Assembly: GCF_017491605.1 (NCBI RefSeq)
Contig: NZ_JAFGYY010000013.1
Coordinates: 62,001-126,000, forward strand
Length of the DNA: 64,000 nt
DNA from: Pseudomonas sp. 30_B
Lineage (GTDB): Bacteria; Pseudomonadota; Gammaproteobacteria; Pseudomonadales; Pseudomonadaceae
Reading direction: 5' to 3'
Positions within the stretch are counted from its first letter, which is position 1; the number at the start of each line of letters is the position of its first letter. Below are positions 9,052 to 20,412 of this stretch, piece after piece. The notes beneath the pieces were generated by a model. The model searched no databases. It was not told the origin of the DNA and saw only the letters and a program-made list of their open reading frames with translations. A program made the translations under genes and the position numbers.

Positions 9052-10356
9052 ATGTACAAAGCAACAATTGAGCGCCTCAAGTCCAAGGACTCCATTATTG
9101 GCATAGTCGGCATGGGGTACGTTGGTTTGCCGCTGATGCTGCGTTACAACGCAATTGGCTTCAATGTGCTCGGCATCGACATTGATGAAAGCAAAGTAAC
9201 CATGCTCAATGCTGGCGAGAGCTATATCGAGCACATCCCCGCCGAGAAGATTATTGCCGCCCGATCGAGTGGCTTTACCGCCACTAGCGACTTCCGTCGC
9301 GCCGCCGAATGCGATGCATTGATTCTCTGCGTTCCGACTCCACTGAACAAATACCGTGAGCCGGACATGAGTTTTGTGATCAATACGACCAATGCACTCA
9401 AGCCATACTTGCGTGCAGGCCAGGTCGTCTCGCTGGAAAGCACCACCTACCCAGGCACTACGGAAGAGGAACTCTTGCCGCGAGTACAAGAAGGTGGCTT
9501 GGTGGTTGGGGAAAATATCTTCCTTGTATATTCGCCTGAGCGAGAAGATCCGGGCAACCCGAATTTTGAGACCCGCACAATTCCAAAGGTAATTGGCGGC
9601 CACACCTCTGCGTGTCTGGAAGTTGGTATTGCCCTGTACGAGCAAGCAATCGATCAGGTAGTACCCGTCACCTCAACCAAAGCCGCGGAAATGACCAAAC
9701 TGCTGGAAAATATCCATCGTGCGGTCAACATTGGCTTGGTTAATGAAATGAAGATTGTTGCCGATCGTATGGGCATAGATATCTTCGAAGTAGTCGATGC
9801 TGCCGCAACCAAACCGTTCGGCTTCACTGCCTACTATCCCGGTCCCGGACTGGGTGGCCATTGCATTCCCATCGATCCGTTCTATCTGACCTGGAAGGCT
9901 CGTGAATATGGCCTGCATACTCGCTTCATTGAGCTTTCTGGCGAGGTCAATCGGGCAATGCCGGAGTATGTCCTTAGCAAGTTGATGGATGGGCTCAATG
10001 ACAGTGGCAAGGCGCTGAAGGGGAGCAGAGTTCTAGTACTAGGCATCGCCTACAAGAAGAACGTAGATGACATGCGGGAATCGCCCTCCGTGGAAATCAT
10101 GGAGTTGATCGAGGAGAAAGGCGGTATTGTTGCCTACAGCGACCCGCACGTCCCCGTCTTCCCGAAAATGCGCGAACACCATTTCGAGCTGAGCAGCGAA
10201 GCATTGACTGCCGAAAACCTAGCCAGCTTTGACGCCGTGATACTGGCCACCGATCACGACAAGTTCGACTATGAACTGATCAAGCAGCATGCCCGACTGG
10301 TCGTCGACAGCCGTGGCAAATACCGGGCCCCGGCCGAGCACATCATCAAGGCCTGA
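9052..10356 (+). CDS. wbpA: UDP-N-acetyl-D-glucosamine 6-dehydrogenase WbpA
   Basis: A 434-residue NAD-dependent dehydrogenase that oxidises UDP-GlcNAc twice at C6 to UDP-GlcNAcA, the first step towards UDP-2,3-diacetamido uronic acids. The N-terminal Rossmann motif [11 protein letters not shown] lies at about residues 17-27. The catalytic cysteine is Cys271 in GGHCIPIDP, and the C-terminal UDP-binding domain has [18 protein letters not shown]. The length agrees with P. aeruginosa WbpA. It follows wzz after 95 bases and heads wbpA-B-D-E, in the same order as in the O5 cluster without wbpC. The product feeds WbpB/WbpE. Confidence 0.93.
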   Translation: MYKATIERLKSKDSIIGIVGMGYVGLPLMLRYNAIGFNVLGIDIDESKVTMLNAGESYIEHIPAEKIIAARSSGFTATSDFRRAAECDALILCVPTPLNKYREPDMSFVINTTNALKPYLRAGQVVSLESTTYPGTTEEELLPRVQEGGLVVGENIFLVYSPEREDPGNPNFETRTIPKVIGGHTSACLEVGIALYEQAIDQVVPVTSTKAAEMTKLLENIHRAVNIGLVNEMKIVADRMGIDIFEVVDAAATKPFGFTAYYPGPGLGGHCIPIDPFYLTWKAREYGLHTRFIELSGEVNRAMPEYVLSKLMDGLNDSGKALKGSRVLVLGIAYKKNVDDMRESPSVEIMELIEEKGGIVAYSDPHVPVFPKMREHHFELSSEALTAENLASFDAVILATDHDKFDYELIKQHARLVVDSRGKYRAPAEHIIKA

Positions 10357-11379
<1,023 letters not shown>

Positions 11380-11386
11380 GGTCCCC

Positions 11387-11971
11387 ATGAGCTATCAGGT
11401 GCATCCTACCGCCATCATCGATGACGGCGCGCAGATCGGCGATGGTTCGCGAGTCTGGCATTTCGTTCACGTTTGTAGCGGCGCACGCATTGGCAAGGGC
11501 GTTTCCCTTGGCCAGAACGTATTTGTTGGAAACAAGGTAGTGATTGGCGATCACTGCAAAGTGCAGAACAACGTTTCCGTCTACGACAACGTCACCCTCG
11601 AAGAAGGTGTGTTCTGCGGCCCAAGCATGGTTTTCACCAACGTCTACAATCCGCGCTCTCTGATCGAGCGCAAGAGCCAATACCGAGACACTGTAGTGAA
11701 GCGTGGCGCCACCCTTGGTGCTAATTGCACCATCGTTTGTGGCGTGACCATTGGCGAGTTCGCATTTGTTGGGGCAGGTGCGGTGATCAACAAGGATGTA
11801 CCTGCATACGCCCTGATGGTCGGCGTACCGGCACGCCAAGTGGGCTGGATGAGCGAGTTTGGCGAGCAGCTGGAGTTGCCGGTTCAAGGTGAAGGACAAA
11901 CGGTCTGTCCGCACACGGGCTCATGCTATGTATTGAGCGACGAGGGACTGAATAAAGTGGATGCGCAGTAA
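11387..11971 (+). CDS. wbpD: UDP-GlcNAc3NA N-acetyltransferase WbpD
   Basis: A 194-residue left-handed beta-helix acetyltransferase that puts the second N-acetyl group (C3) on UDP-2-acetamido-3-amino-glucuronic acid, using acetyl-CoA. Hexapeptide repeats run from about residue 8 to 145 (for example [60 protein letters not shown]). The helix edge ends in the [13 protein letters not shown] type motif of this family. GAGG precedes the ATG, and the stop is immediately followed by wbpE. WbpA, WbpB, WbpE and WbpD together give UDP-GlcNAc(3NAc)A. No WbpI-like C2 epimerase is obviously assigned to this sugar here. Confidence 0.92.
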   Translation: MSYQVHPTAIIDDGAQIGDGSRVWHFVHVCSGARIGKGVSLGQNVFVGNKVVIGDHCKVQNNVSVYDNVTLEEGVFCGPSMVFTNVYNPRSLIERKSQYRDTVVKRGATLGANCTIVCGVTIGEFAFVGAGAVINKDVPAYALMVGVPARQVGWMSEFGEQLELPVQGEGQTVCPHTGSCYVLSDEGLNKVDAQ

Positions 11972-13084
11972 ATGATTGAATTCATCGACCTGAAAGCTCA
12001 GCAAGCCCGTATCAAGGATAAGATTGATGCCGGTATTCAACGGGTTCTGGCACATGGGCAATATATCCTCGGCCCGGAAGTGGCTGAACTCGAGGAAAAG
12101 CTTGCCGCCTTCACTGGAGCCAAGTACTGCATTACCTGTGCAAACGGCACCGACGCTCTGCAGATTGCACAGATGGCGTTAGGGATAGGGCCCGGCGATG
12201 AAGTCATTACACCTGGGTTCACCTATATAGCCACAGCCGAAACTGTAGCCCTATTGGGCGCAAAACCGGTCTATGTAGATATCGACCCCCGTACATATAA
12301 TCTGGACCCACGCCTTCTGGAGGCGGCAATCACACCACGAACCAAAGCGATTGTCCCTGTGTCGCTGTATGGCCAGTGTGCGGACTTCGATGCTATCAAC
12401 TCGATTGCAACCAAATACGGCATTCCAGTGATTGAGGACGCGGCACAGAGCTTTGGAGCCACCTACAAGGGCCTGCGCTCCTGCAACCTCAGCACTATAG
12501 CCTGCACCAGCTTCTTCCCTAGCAAACCCTTGGGTTGCTACGGCGACGGCGGGGCGATATTCACCAACGATGAAGAGTTGGCAAAAGTGCTGCGCCAAAT
12601 AGCCCGGCACGGGCAAGAGCGTCGCTATCAACATGTCCGAGTGGGTGTGAACAGCCGTCTCGATACCCTGCAGGCTGCTATTTTGCTGCCTAAGCTGGAT
12701 ATCCTCGAAGAAGAAGTCATTCTACGCGGGCAGGTTGCCGCCCGCTACAGTGAGCAACTGAAGGCCATTAGGAGCGATGCCTCCGTTGCGAACGTCGCCT
12801 CTGACATCATTGCCCTTCCCTACATCGAGCCCCACAACATCAGTGCCTATGCCCAATATACCGTTCGCGTTCATGATCGTGGGGCGGTTCAGGAAAAACT
12901 GAGCAAGGCCGGCGTCCCCACTGCCGTGCATTACCCTATTCCATTGAATAAACAGCCAGCGGTAGCGGACAAAGCGGCTATTTTACCGGTAGGTGATGAG
13001 GTCGCAGAACAAGTGATGAGCCTGCCTATGCATCCGTATATGGATGCTGAGGTAATCCAGAGAATCGTGCAGAGCCTGGTTTAG
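11972..13084 (+). CDS. wbpE: UDP-3-keto-GlcNAcA aminotransferase WbpE
   Basis: A 370-residue PLP-dependent DegT/DnrJ/EryC1 aminotransferase that installs the C3 amino group on UDP-3-keto-GlcNAcA with glutamate as donor. The PLP lysine is Lys185 in [14 protein letters not shown]. The ring-stacking region is EDAAQSFGA at 155-163 and the phosphate-binding region is NGTDALQIA at about 58-66. The ATG abuts the wbpD stop (TAAATG). The family and cluster position match WbpE of P. aeruginosa O5. Confidence 0.93.
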   Translation: MIEFIDLKAQQARIKDKIDAGIQRVLAHGQYILGPEVAELEEKLAAFTGAKYCITCANGTDALQIAQMALGIGPGDEVITPGFTYIATAETVALLGAKPVYVDIDPRTYNLDPRLLEAAITPRTKAIVPVSLYGQCADFDAINSIATKYGIPVIEDAAQSFGATYKGLRSCNLSTIACTSFFPSKPLGCYGDGGAIFTNDEELAKVLRQIARHGQERRYQHVRVGVNSRLDTLQAAILLPKLDILEEEVILRGQVAARYSEQLKAIRSDASVANVASDIIALPYIEPHNISAYAQYTVRVHDRGAVQEKLSKAGVPTAVHYPIPLNKQPAVADKAAILPVGDEVAEQVMSLPMHPYMDAEVIQRIVQSLV

Positions 13085-13088
13085 TAGA

Positions 13089-14147
13089 ATGAAAATTATC
13101 GTAACCGGGGGTGCCGGCTTCATTGGCTCGGCAGTCATCCGTCACGTTATCCGCAACACCGACAACAGTGTGGTCAACCTCGACAAGTTGACCTATGCCG
13201 GTAATCTCGAGTCATTGTCCGAAGTCGTCGGCAGCGAGCGTTACGCCTTCGAAAAAGTGGATATCTGTGACCATGCCGAAGTGGCGCGAGTGTTCCGCGA
13301 ACATCAGCCAGACGCGATCATGCATTTAGCGGCTGAATCCCATGTGGATCGCTCCATCGACGGTCCCGCGGCATTCATACAAGCCAATATCGTTGGCACT
13401 TACATATTGTTGGAAGCAGCTCGTCAGTACTGGCTTGGGTTAGATGATTTACGCAAAGCAGCCTTTCGATTCCACCACATATCTACTGACGAGGTATATG
13501 GCGATCTGGAAGCTCCTGAAGAGTTGTTCACCGAAACAACTCCGTACGCCCCTAGCTCACCCTATTCAGCAAGCAAGGCCAGTTCCGACCACTTGGTCCG
13601 TGCTTGGCGTCGCACTTACGGCCTACCGACGCTGGTTACCAACTGCTCGAACAACTACGGGCCCTATCACTTCCCCGAAAAACTCATCCCGTTGATTATC
13701 CTCAATGCCCTGGAAGGCAAGCCACTACCGGTTTATGGCTCAGGCAGTCAGGTGCGCGACTGGCTCTATGTGGAAGACCACGCCCGCGCCTTGTACAGAG
13801 TGCTTACCGAGGGGAAGGTGGGAGAGACATATAATATTGGTGGCCACAACGAGAAACAGAACATCGAAGTCGTGCGCACTCTCTGTGAGCTACTCGATGA
13901 ACTGTGTCCTGACTCGCCACACCGCCCGCATGCATTACTGATCACGCACGTTCAGGATCGCCCTGGGCACGATCTACGTTACGCCATTGACGCCAGCAAG
14001 ATTCAACGCGAACTAGGCTGGGAGCCAGAGGAGACCTTCGAGTCCGGCATCCGCAAGACTGTCGAGTGGTATCTGAGAAATCTAGAATGGTGTCGCCGCG
14101 TGCAAGACGGCAGTTATCAACGCGAACGCCTCGGCTCCCCGATATAA
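13089..14147 (+). CDS. rffG: dTDP-glucose 4,6-dehydratase, RffG type
   Basis: A 352-residue SDR enzyme converting dTDP-glucose to dTDP-4-keto-6-deoxy-glucose. GGAGFIG at 7-13 binds NAD; the catalytic residues are Thr-Asp-Glu at 133-135 and YSASK at 159-163. Several stretches, such as FEKVDICD at about 54-61, [12 protein letters not shown] and the C-terminal VQDGSYQ-ERLG, are those of the enterobacterial-common-antigen enzyme RffG. The P. aeruginosa RmlB that I remember differs at these places. With rffH next to it and wecE downstream, its first role is dTDP-Fuc4NAc. Because rmlB at 30289-30756 is broken, it should also supply dTDP-L-rhamnose. Confidence 0.93.
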   Translation: MKIIVTGGAGFIGSAVIRHVIRNTDNSVVNLDKLTYAGNLESLSEVVGSERYAFEKVDICDHAEVARVFREHQPDAIMHLAAESHVDRSIDGPAAFIQANIVGTYILLEAARQYWLGLDDLRKAAFRFHHISTDEVYGDLEAPEELFTETTPYAPSSPYSASKASSDHLVRAWRRTYGLPTLVTNCSNNYGPYHFPEKLIPLIILNALEGKPLPVYGSGSQVRDWLYVEDHARALYRVLTEGKVGETYNIGGHNEKQNIEVVRTLCELLDELCPDSPHRPHALLITHVQDRPGHDLRYAIDASKIQRELGWEPEETFESGIRKTVEWYLRNLEWCRRVQDGSYQRERLGSPI

Positions 14148-14160
14148 GGATTGGAGATAG

Positions 14161-15024
14161 ATGAAAGGAATTATCCTCGCTGGAGGCTCTGGCACGAGGC
14201 TCTACCCCATTACCAGGGGGGTGTCCAAGCAGCTGCTGCCAATCTATGACAAACCTATGGTGTATTACCCGCTGTCAGTTCTAATGCTGGCCGGTATCCG
14301 CGACATCCTACTGATCAGTACCCCGGACGATATCGGTGGTTTTCAACGCCTACTTGGTGATGGTAGCGAGTTTGGTATTCGACTTAGCTATGCTGTACAG
14401 CCTAGCCCTGATGGGTTGGCGCAAGCATTCATCATCGGAGAGGAATTCATTGGCAGCGATTCAGTCTGCCTGGCACTGGGCGACAATATTTTCTATGGTC
14501 AGGGTTTTGGCCCTTTATTGCGAGATGCAGCCAACCGCACTGATGGCGCCACCGTATTCGGTTACTACGTCATGGATCCCGAGCGCTTTGGCGTGGTCGA
14601 GTTCGATGCCGATAAGCGTGCCATTTCCATTGAGGAAAAGCCACTCAAGCCAAAATCCCACTATGCAGTGACCGGTCTGTATTTCTATGACAATGACGTC
14701 GTCGAGATCGCCAAGAGGGTAAAACCCTCCGATCGTGGTGAGTTGGAAATTACCAGTATCAACCAGGCTTATCTGGAGCGTGGCGACCTCAACGTCCAGG
14801 TACTAGGACGCGGTTTCACCTGGCTCGATACCGGCACTCATGAAAGCCTGTTGGAAGCTGCCCACTTTGTCGAGACCATTGAGAAACGCCAAGGTTATAA
14901 AGTGGCTTGTCTCGAAGAGATCGCCTTTTATAACGGATGGCTAAGTGTCGAAGATTTGAAGAACATTGGGCAAGCCTTGAGCAAGAATGGCTACGGCCAA
15001 TACCTTCTCTCTTTAATAAAATGA
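14161..15024 (+). CDS. rffH: Glucose-1-phosphate thymidylyltransferase, RffH type
   Basis: A 287-residue nucleotidyltransferase making dTDP-glucose from glucose-1-phosphate and dTTP. GGSGTRL at 8-14 is the nucleotide-binding signature; EKP at about 159-161 and [10 protein letters not shown] near 194 are conserved in the family. [16 protein letters not shown] and [10 protein letters not shown] resemble RffH of the ECA operon; the broken local rmlA has ITDVN instead. A GGAG ribosome site precedes the ATG by eight bases. The stop overlaps the next start (ATGA). It is the only intact thymidylyltransferase in the window, so it probably also serves rhamnose synthesis now. Confidence 0.93.
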   Translation: MKGIILAGGSGTRLYPITRGVSKQLLPIYDKPMVYYPLSVLMLAGIRDILLISTPDDIGGFQRLLGDGSEFGIRLSYAVQPSPDGLAQAFIIGEEFIGSDSVCLALGDNIFYGQGFGPLLRDAANRTDGATVFGYYVMDPERFGVVEFDADKRAISIEEKPLKPKSHYAVTGLYFYDNDVVEIAKRVKPSDRGELEITSINQAYLERGDLNVQVLGRGFTWLDTGTHESLLEAAHFVETIEKRQGYKVACLEEIAFYNGWLSVEDLKNIGQALSKNGYGQYLLSLIK

Positions 15025-16046
15025 AAATCCTTCACATTGCCGAGCCTCAAACATTCACAAAGCCGTTCTTTAAACTAATAGAGAGCAAACTCAACCCGGC
15101 ACAACATTCCATATTGAGCCACACCTCGGCCAATGAGTGGCCAAAAGACCTGAATATAAAAAACAAAAGCACAGTTGGTTTTTCCTGGATTTTGCAGTTC
15201 ACTCGAGCGGCATATCGTGCAGATAAAATAATAATTCATGGACTTTGGGATTTTTATGTAATAGTCCTACTTTTCCTTCAGCCATGGCTATTAAAAAAAT
15301 GCTACTGGATGATCTGGGGGGGAGACCTATATGACTATGCCTCCAGTTATCGAAACTGGAAATGGTGGCTAAGGCTGTTCTTCAAGCGCCCTGTTATAAA
15401 AAAAATGGGGAACTTGATTACATATGTCGAAGGAGATGTTGAGCTCGCACGCAACTGGTATGGCGCCACAGGCAAATACCATGAGTGCATTATGTACACA
15501 AGCAATATATATCGAGAGCACGACATTAAAGCCGGACCACATAACGAAATTAATATTCAAATCGGAAATTCAGCCGACCCGAGCAATAACCACATCGAGA
15601 TACTCGAGGCACTTTCTAGCTTTCGTAATGAAAATATTGAAATCTATGCCCCTCTCTCCTACGGGGATAAAGAGCATGCCCAATCCGTAATAAGAGTGGG
15701 CAAGGAAATATTTGGGGAAAAATTCAAACCGCTTACCAAGCTAATGCCACTCGATCAGTATCTTGAATTCCTCGAGAAAGTCGACATTGCTATATTCAAC
15801 CACAGACGCCAGCAAGCAATGGGCAATACCATCACCCTGCTAGGGATGGGAAAGAAAGTTTACATGAGAAGTGACATCACTCCGTGGTCGATGTTCAAAA
15901 ATATGGGAGTGAAGGTTTATGAGCTTTCAAGCCTTGATTTGAACCCGATGGATGAGGCCATTTTCAATCTCAATCGCTTGGTCATTAGAAATAATTTTTC
16001 TGAAAATAACCTAGTTGATCAGCTAAACAAAATATTTGAGGGGTAA
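15021..16046 (+). CDS. Fuc4NAc transferase, WecF-like (GT56)
   Basis: A 341-residue cytoplasmic or membrane-associated glycosyltransferase resembling WecF, which adds dTDP-Fuc4NAc to the lipid-linked ECA intermediate. Matching family features are HGLWD at about residue 75, [11 protein letters not shown] at about 95-105, [12 protein letters not shown] at about 182-193, and [12 protein letters not shown] at about 260-271. The start is the ATG at 15021, overlapping the rffH stop; an in-frame extension to 14937 lies inside rffH and is rejected. Base composition drops sharply here (A/T-rich codons), pointing to a transferred origin. Its place beside rffG/rffH and wecE supports dTDP-Fuc4NAc as donor. 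Confidence 0.82.
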   Translation: MKILHIAEPQTFTKPFFKLIESKLNPAQHSILSHTSANEWPKDLNIKNKSTVGFSWILQFTRAAYRADKIIIHGLWDFYVIVLLFLQPWLLKKCYWMIWGGDLYDYASSYRNWKWWLRLFFKRPVIKKMGNLITYVEGDVELARNWYGATGKYHECIMYTSNIYREHDIKAGPHNEINIQIGNSADPSNNHIEILEALSSFRNENIEIYAPLSYGDKEHAQSVIRVGKEIFGEKFKPLTKLMPLDQYLEFLEKVDIAIFNHRRQQAMGNTITLLGMGKKVYMRSDITPWSMFKNMGVKVYELSSLDLNPMDEAIFNLNRLVIRNNFSENNLVDQLNKIFEG

Positions 16047-16050
16047 TTCA

Positions 16051-16623
16051 ATGGCTTACTACTCAGATGAGCAACTACAGCAAATGGGTTTTCGAAGCCT
16101 TGGCACAAATGTCAAAATAAGCGACAGGGCAAGCATCTATAATGCCGATCAAATTGAGATTGGAGACAACTCTAGGATTGATGACTTTTGTGTCATATCC
16201 GGAAGAATTAAGATTGGTGCATTCTGCCACATCACGCCAATGTGCTTAGTAGCCGGCGGAACTCCGGGCATATTCTTTTCTGACTTCTGCACACTGGCAT
16301 ACGGTGTAAAGATTTTCTCCCAGTCGGATGATTACAGCGGTGAAACTCTGACAAATTCTTTAATTCCTCGAGAATTCAAGAAGGAAATTTTTGAAGAAGT
16401 CAGGCTCGGGAAGCACGTAATTATTGGCGCAGGCTCTGTAATTTTCCCTGGCGTTCATGTGGCCGAAGGGTGCTCTGTTGGAGCTATGTCATTAGTCAAC
16501 AAAAGCACTTTGCCGTGGGGCATCTATATAGGTAGTCCAGTCTCTCGGGTAAAGGAAAGAAAACAAGACTTGCTTGTGCTGGAAAAAAAGTTTCTAGAAG
16601 AGATATCCAATGATTCCATTTAA
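16051..16623 (+). CDS. Left-handed beta-helix acetyltransferase, probably dTDP-Fuc4N N-acetyltransferase
   Basis: A 190-residue hexapeptide-repeat acyltransferase. Repeats are visible at about 20-75 (VKISDRASIYNADQIEIGD, NSRIDDFCVISGRIKIGAF) and 115-160 (GKHVIIGAGSVIFPGVHVAE). A loop with SQSDDYSGETL, typical of this group, lies between them. The start is ATG 16051, with GAGGGG at 16038-16043. It overlaps wecE by 14 bases and follows the WecF-like gene directly. The natural reading is that it acetylates the 4-amino group made by WecE, the job done in E. coli by WecD, which is a GNAT enzyme of a different fold. O-acetylation is the alternative. Confidence 0.72.
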   Translation: MAYYSDEQLQQMGFRSLGTNVKISDRASIYNADQIEIGDNSRIDDFCVISGRIKIGAFCHITPMCLVAGGTPGIFFSDFCTLAYGVKIFSQSDDYSGETLTNSLIPREFKKEIFEEVRLGKHVIIGAGSVIFPGVHVAEGCSVGAMSLVNKSTLPWGIYIGSPVSRVKERKQDLLVLEKKFLEEISNDSI

Positions 16624-17740
16624 TAAACCGCCTTATACTGGCAACGAAGATCAATATGTCATCAGTGCGATGCGTAGCCCTAAAATTTCTGGGGATGGCG
16701 AATTCAGCAAGCGCTGCCAAGCATGGTTCGAAGAGACTCTTGGGTGCAAAAAAGCGTTACTTACACCCTCATGTACGCATGCCTTAGAAATGGCAGCATT
16801 ACTGATCGATGTACAAGCTGGTGATGAAATCATCATGCCGAGTTACACCTTTGTCAGTACAGCTAATGCTTTCGCCCTGCGTGGGGCGAAGATCGTTTTC
16901 GTCGATATCCGACCAGATACGATGAACATCGATGAGAACCTGATCGAAGCGGCGATTACACCCAAAACCAAAGCAATCGTTCCGGTCCATTATGCTGGTG
17001 TAGCCTGCGAGATGGACCCCATCATGGATATAGCGGCCCGTCACCAGCTTTTTGTGATAGAAGATGCCGCTCAAGGCATGATGGCTACATACAAAGGCCG
17101 CCCCCTAGGCAGTATCGGCCACATGGGAGCCTTTAGCTTCCATGAAACAAAGAACTACACCAGCGGCGGCGAAGGCGGCTTACTGATCATCAACGATGAG
17201 CGCTTTACAAATCGCGCCGAAATTATCCGAGAAAAGGGTACTAATCGTAGTCAGTTTTTCCGTGGAATGGTGGACAAATACAGCTGGGTTGATATAGGCA
17301 GCAGCTATCTTCCCTGTGATATTCAGGCAGCCTTTCTGTGGGGTCAGCTTGAGAAGTCTGACGACATAAATAAAAACCGCCTACAGACTTGGCTAGGGTA
17401 TTACGAAGCGCTACTACCTTTAGCATCCAGTGGAAGAATCACTCTACCGACAATACCAGACGACTGTATTCACAATGCACACATGTTCTATCTTAAAGTA
17501 AGAGACCTTGATGAGCGGACTCGCCTTCTCGAACATTTTAAAACCTCCGATGTATATGCTGTTTTCCACTACGTCCCACTTCATTCAGCCGTCGCCGGCC
17601 CGAAATTCAGTCGGTTTCATGGAAAAGATCGCTATACAACTAACGACAGCGAACGCCTGATTCGTTTGCCTATTTGGTATGGCATGCTAGAGCGTGAAAG
17701 AAAACGGGTTATCGACTCGACCCTAGAGTTTTTCGCGTGA
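16610..17740 (+). CDS. wecE: dTDP-4-amino-4,6-dideoxygalactose transaminase WecE
   Basis: A 376-residue PLP aminotransferase converting dTDP-4-keto-6-deoxy-glucose to dTDP-Fuc4N with glutamate. The PLP lysine is Lys181 in FHETKNYTSGGEGG; EDAAQ lies at 151-155. Long stretches (LLTPSCTHALEMAALL, IMPSYTFVSTANAF, REKGTNRSQFFRGMVDKY) are nearly those of E. coli WecE, and the length is the same. It overlaps the acetyltransferase gene and its own stop overlaps the wzx start (GTGA). With rffG and rffH it gives a full dTDP-Fuc4N route. Confidence 0.94.
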   Translation: MIPFNKPPYTGNEDQYVISAMRSPKISGDGEFSKRCQAWFEETLGCKKALLTPSCTHALEMAALLIDVQAGDEIIMPSYTFVSTANAFALRGAKIVFVDIRPDTMNIDENLIEAAITPKTKAIVPVHYAGVACEMDPIMDIAARHQLFVIEDAAQGMMATYKGRPLGSIGHMGAFSFHETKNYTSGGEGGLLIINDERFTNRAEIIREKGTNRSQFFRGMVDKYSWVDIGSSYLPCDIQAAFLWGQLEKSDDINKNRLQTWLGYYEALLPLASSGRITLPTIPDDCIHNAHMFYLKVRDLDERTRLLEHFKTSDVYAVFHYVPLHSAVAGPKFSRFHGKDRYTTNDSERLIRLPIWYGMLERERKRVIDSTLEFFA

Positions 17741-19170
17741 ACGCAAAGAAAATAGCCGCCTTCGCCGTTGGCCCCATCGGAGGAGCGGTTTTAGGTTTTG
17801 TTACACTACCCATCATTACTTGGTTTTATTCGGCTGAGGATATCGGCCGAATATCTATGCTCCAGGTTACTTCTAGTTTCTGCATCCTCCTGTTCAGTCT
17901 AGGGCTGGATCAGGCGTACGTACGCGACTACCACGAGTCGGTACATAGGCCTGCGCTACTAAAGACAGCCGTACTTCCGGGGCTGTTATTAATTACTATG
18001 ACCCTAGCACTTTTCCTCATTGTGCCTGGCTTTATTTCAGAGACTCTATTTTCTGTGGATAGCGTCCTGATTAGCGCTCTGGTTGCTTTGTGTTTTTTAT
18101 CTGGCTTTGTTTCGCGTTTCTTGTCCTTGGTCCTGCGCATGCAAGAGAGAGGATTGGCGTTTTCAATGAGCCAAGTTTTACCTAAGTTAATCTTTCTTTC
18201 TGCGGTCGGCATTTATGCGCTCTTTTCATTTGGCTTTGATCTTATCCATCTAATAATGGCCCAGACATTATCGATCTTGGCTGTCACCCTGATTTATGGC
18301 TGGAATACCCGCCGGGAGTGGCTTTCAGCACGAAAGCAAAGAATAGATATAGAGCAACTAAAAGCCATGCTGCGCTTTGGCGCACCTCTAATTATGGGAG
18401 GAGTTGCCTTCTGGGGGTTGACGGCAATGGATAGGATTTTTTTGCGCAACCTCTCTACCTTTGAGGAACTGGGAATTTACTCAGTAGCATCCAGTTTCGC
18501 CGCGGCAGCGGTCATTCTGCAGAGCATCTTCTCAACAGTTTGGGTACCAACTGTCTACAAATGGGCTGCAGAGGGCATTAATACGGATAAGATCGACCAA
18601 GTTACAGAGTACGTCTTGATTGCAGTAGTGGCTCTGTTTTCTTTGGCTGGTCTCTGCTCCTGGCTCGTTGTCTATTTATTGCCGTCCACCTACGCTAACG
18701 TCCAATATATCCTAGTCGCTTGCATGGCTTATCCGCTTCTCTATACTCTTTCGGAAGCAACAGGTGTCGGTTTGGGCATTGCTCGAAAAAGCACCTATGC
18801 CATGATGGCTTCGATTATCGCAGTCGCAGTCAATTTTTTTGGGAACTACCTGCTTATCCCGACCTTTGGCGCAGCGGGAGCTGCTATAGCGACAGCCTTG
18901 GCTTTTTGGGTTTTCTTTTTTGTTCGTACGGAACTCGCAAATAGGGTGTGGCGCCGCAGGCCAAGAGTAAAATTGTATGGTATGACTCTAATTTGTTTGG
19001 CGGCATCAGTTCTCTTTGTCCTTTCAGGAAAAGAGCATAGCTTTACTTTTATATTTTTATGGCTGGCAATTCTATGCGTGCCTTTGCTAAGCGTTTTCTC
19101 AGGAACTGGCAGGCAAAAGATTTCGATCAAGAATTTTTTCAATAAAAAGTCCATGGAACGCAGCAAATGA
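17737..19170 (+). CDS. wzx: O-antigen flippase Wzx
   Basis: A 477-residue integral membrane protein with about 12-14 hydrophobic segments, of the MATE/MVF-like polysaccharide transporter superfamily. The N-terminal GPIGGAVLGFVTLPIITWFY and the mid-protein RFGAPLIMGGVAFWG are typical of Wzx/RfbX proteins. It would flip the undecaprenyl-linked repeat unit to the periplasm. It starts with GTG, overlapping the wecE stop by four bases. Sequence of Wzx proteins varies with the repeat unit, so substrate cannot be read. Position before a wzy candidate fits. Confidence 0.88.
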   Translation: MNAKKIAAFAVGPIGGAVLGFVTLPIITWFYSAEDIGRISMLQVTSSFCILLFSLGLDQAYVRDYHESVHRPALLKTAVLPGLLLITMTLALFLIVPGFISETLFSVDSVLISALVALCFLSGFVSRFLSLVLRMQERGLAFSMSQVLPKLIFLSAVGIYALFSFGFDLIHLIMAQTLSILAVTLIYGWNTRREWLSARKQRIDIEQLKAMLRFGAPLIMGGVAFWGLTAMDRIFLRNLSTFEELGIYSVASSFAAAAVILQSIFSTVWVPTVYKWAAEGINTDKIDQVTEYVLIAVVALFSLAGLCSWLVVYLLPSTYANVQYILVACMAYPLLYTLSEATGVGLGIARKSTYAMMASIIAVAVNFFGNYLLIPTFGAAGAAIATALAFWVFFFVRTELANRVWRRRPRVKLYGMTLICLAASVLFVLSGKEHSFTFIFLWLAILCVPLLSVFSGTGRQKISIKNFFNKKSMERSK

Positions 19171-19264
19171 CTGGATATTTAGACTCTAGTTTTTGCTTTT
19201 GCGAATGACGGGAGTTATTAGCACCTTGTTTAAGCTCCAGTACCTGACTTTCGCGAGATAGAAT

Positions 19265-20341
19265 ATGTCCGTATATATTTTGTTTTTCCTATTGGTTACT
19301 GGGCTTTTGCTTGTTGCCCGAAGGTTACCTAGTTATCAATCCTCTATTTTGGTGGGCATAGTTTTTATTATCCTGCTTTTGTTCGCAGGACTCCGAGGTC
19401 TGGTGGGGTCCGACACGTACTCCTACCTCACTGCCTATAACAACTTATCCGACAACGACTATTTTTTTTACTTACTCGGAAGAATGGAACCATTATTTGT
19501 CATTCTTGCGTGGGCACACAGCCACATCTTCAATAGCGGCTTTCTTTATATCTTCACAATATCATTGATTCAGATTTTTTTGCTTTGGAAAATTTGTGAA
19601 AACAGCGCTGACAGATGCCTATTCTTGGTGGCTTATGTTTTAGTTTTTTACTTAAATTTCCACTTCAATATTACGAGAGCTGCTATTGCTTCCATGCTGC
19701 TCTTGTATTCCCTGTGCAGCAAGTCTCGCTCCACAAGCATTCTCGCGGCGATTCTAGCGCCTGGATTTCATGTTTCCGTTCTATTATTTTACCCCCTGCT
19801 TTTTTCTCGCCTGGGAACAAAGTGGATCTTGATACTTCTTCTTTCTCTTTTTGCAGCCCTTGCTGTCTTCTATCAAGAGCTATATGATTTTTCTCTGAAA
19901 TTCTTGTTTTATCTGGATTATTTACGAGGCGACTCATCAGGCCTTTCCTGGTATGGAACTTTGATTACCATCAATGTTTTGGCCTCTATCCTTTTACTAC
20001 CAAGAGTTAGCTATCTATTCTTTGGCAGCGCCATACTCCTTATTCTCTCTGCGGTTGCTTATAGCTTTTACCCTATCGCCTACAGATTTATAGTTATCGC
20101 CCTGCTGATATACCTATTCCTTATCCTGGAAGTTCTTTCCAAATCAAGATATTCATGGGGCTATATATTCTTCTGGGCTCCTGTCGCTTTAACCTTTAGC
20201 GTTTTGATATATGGAATTTCAGAAGAAAGAACGATTCTGGAGCAAAGAATCGCCTCTGGTGAACCACTTGATAACGCCTTGGAGTCAACATATATACCGT
20301 ATGAGTTTTATTGGCAGGACGAGAGCATTGATAAACTCTAA
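19265..20341 (+). CDS. wzy: O-antigen polymerase Wzy, EpsG family
   Basis: A 358-residue membrane protein with about ten hydrophobic segments. GLRGLVGSDTYSYLTAYN near residues 42-59 matches the (G)xDY/T-Y motif of the EpsG family of polymerases; a periplasmic loop with RMEPLF follows. It should join flipped repeat units into long chains under control of Wzz. The codons are strongly A/T-rich compared with the flanking chromosome. It is the only polymerase candidate in the cluster, and the cluster has both wzx and wzz, so a Wzy role is the sensible call. Ninety-four bases without a gene precede it. Confidence 0.8.
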   Translation: MSVYILFFLLVTGLLLVARRLPSYQSSILVGIVFIILLLFAGLRGLVGSDTYSYLTAYNNLSDNDYFFYLLGRMEPLFVILAWAHSHIFNSGFLYIFTISLIQIFLLWKICENSADRCLFLVAYVLVFYLNFHFNITRAAIASMLLLYSLCSKSRSTSILAAILAPGFHVSVLLFYPLLFSRLGTKWILILLLSLFAALAVFYQELYDFSLKFLFYLDYLRGDSSGLSWYGTLITINVLASILLLPRVSYLFFGSAILLILSAVAYSFYPIAYRFIVIALLIYLFLILEVLSKSRYSWGYIFFWAPVALTFSVLIYGISEERTILEQRIASGEPLDNALESTYIPYEFYWQDESIDKL

Positions 20342-20412
20342 ATTTCAACTCCTCTTTTTAGCAATTTACCTCTAGAAATATTCAATTATTAACAACTAAC
20401 GGCGACTAGGTG

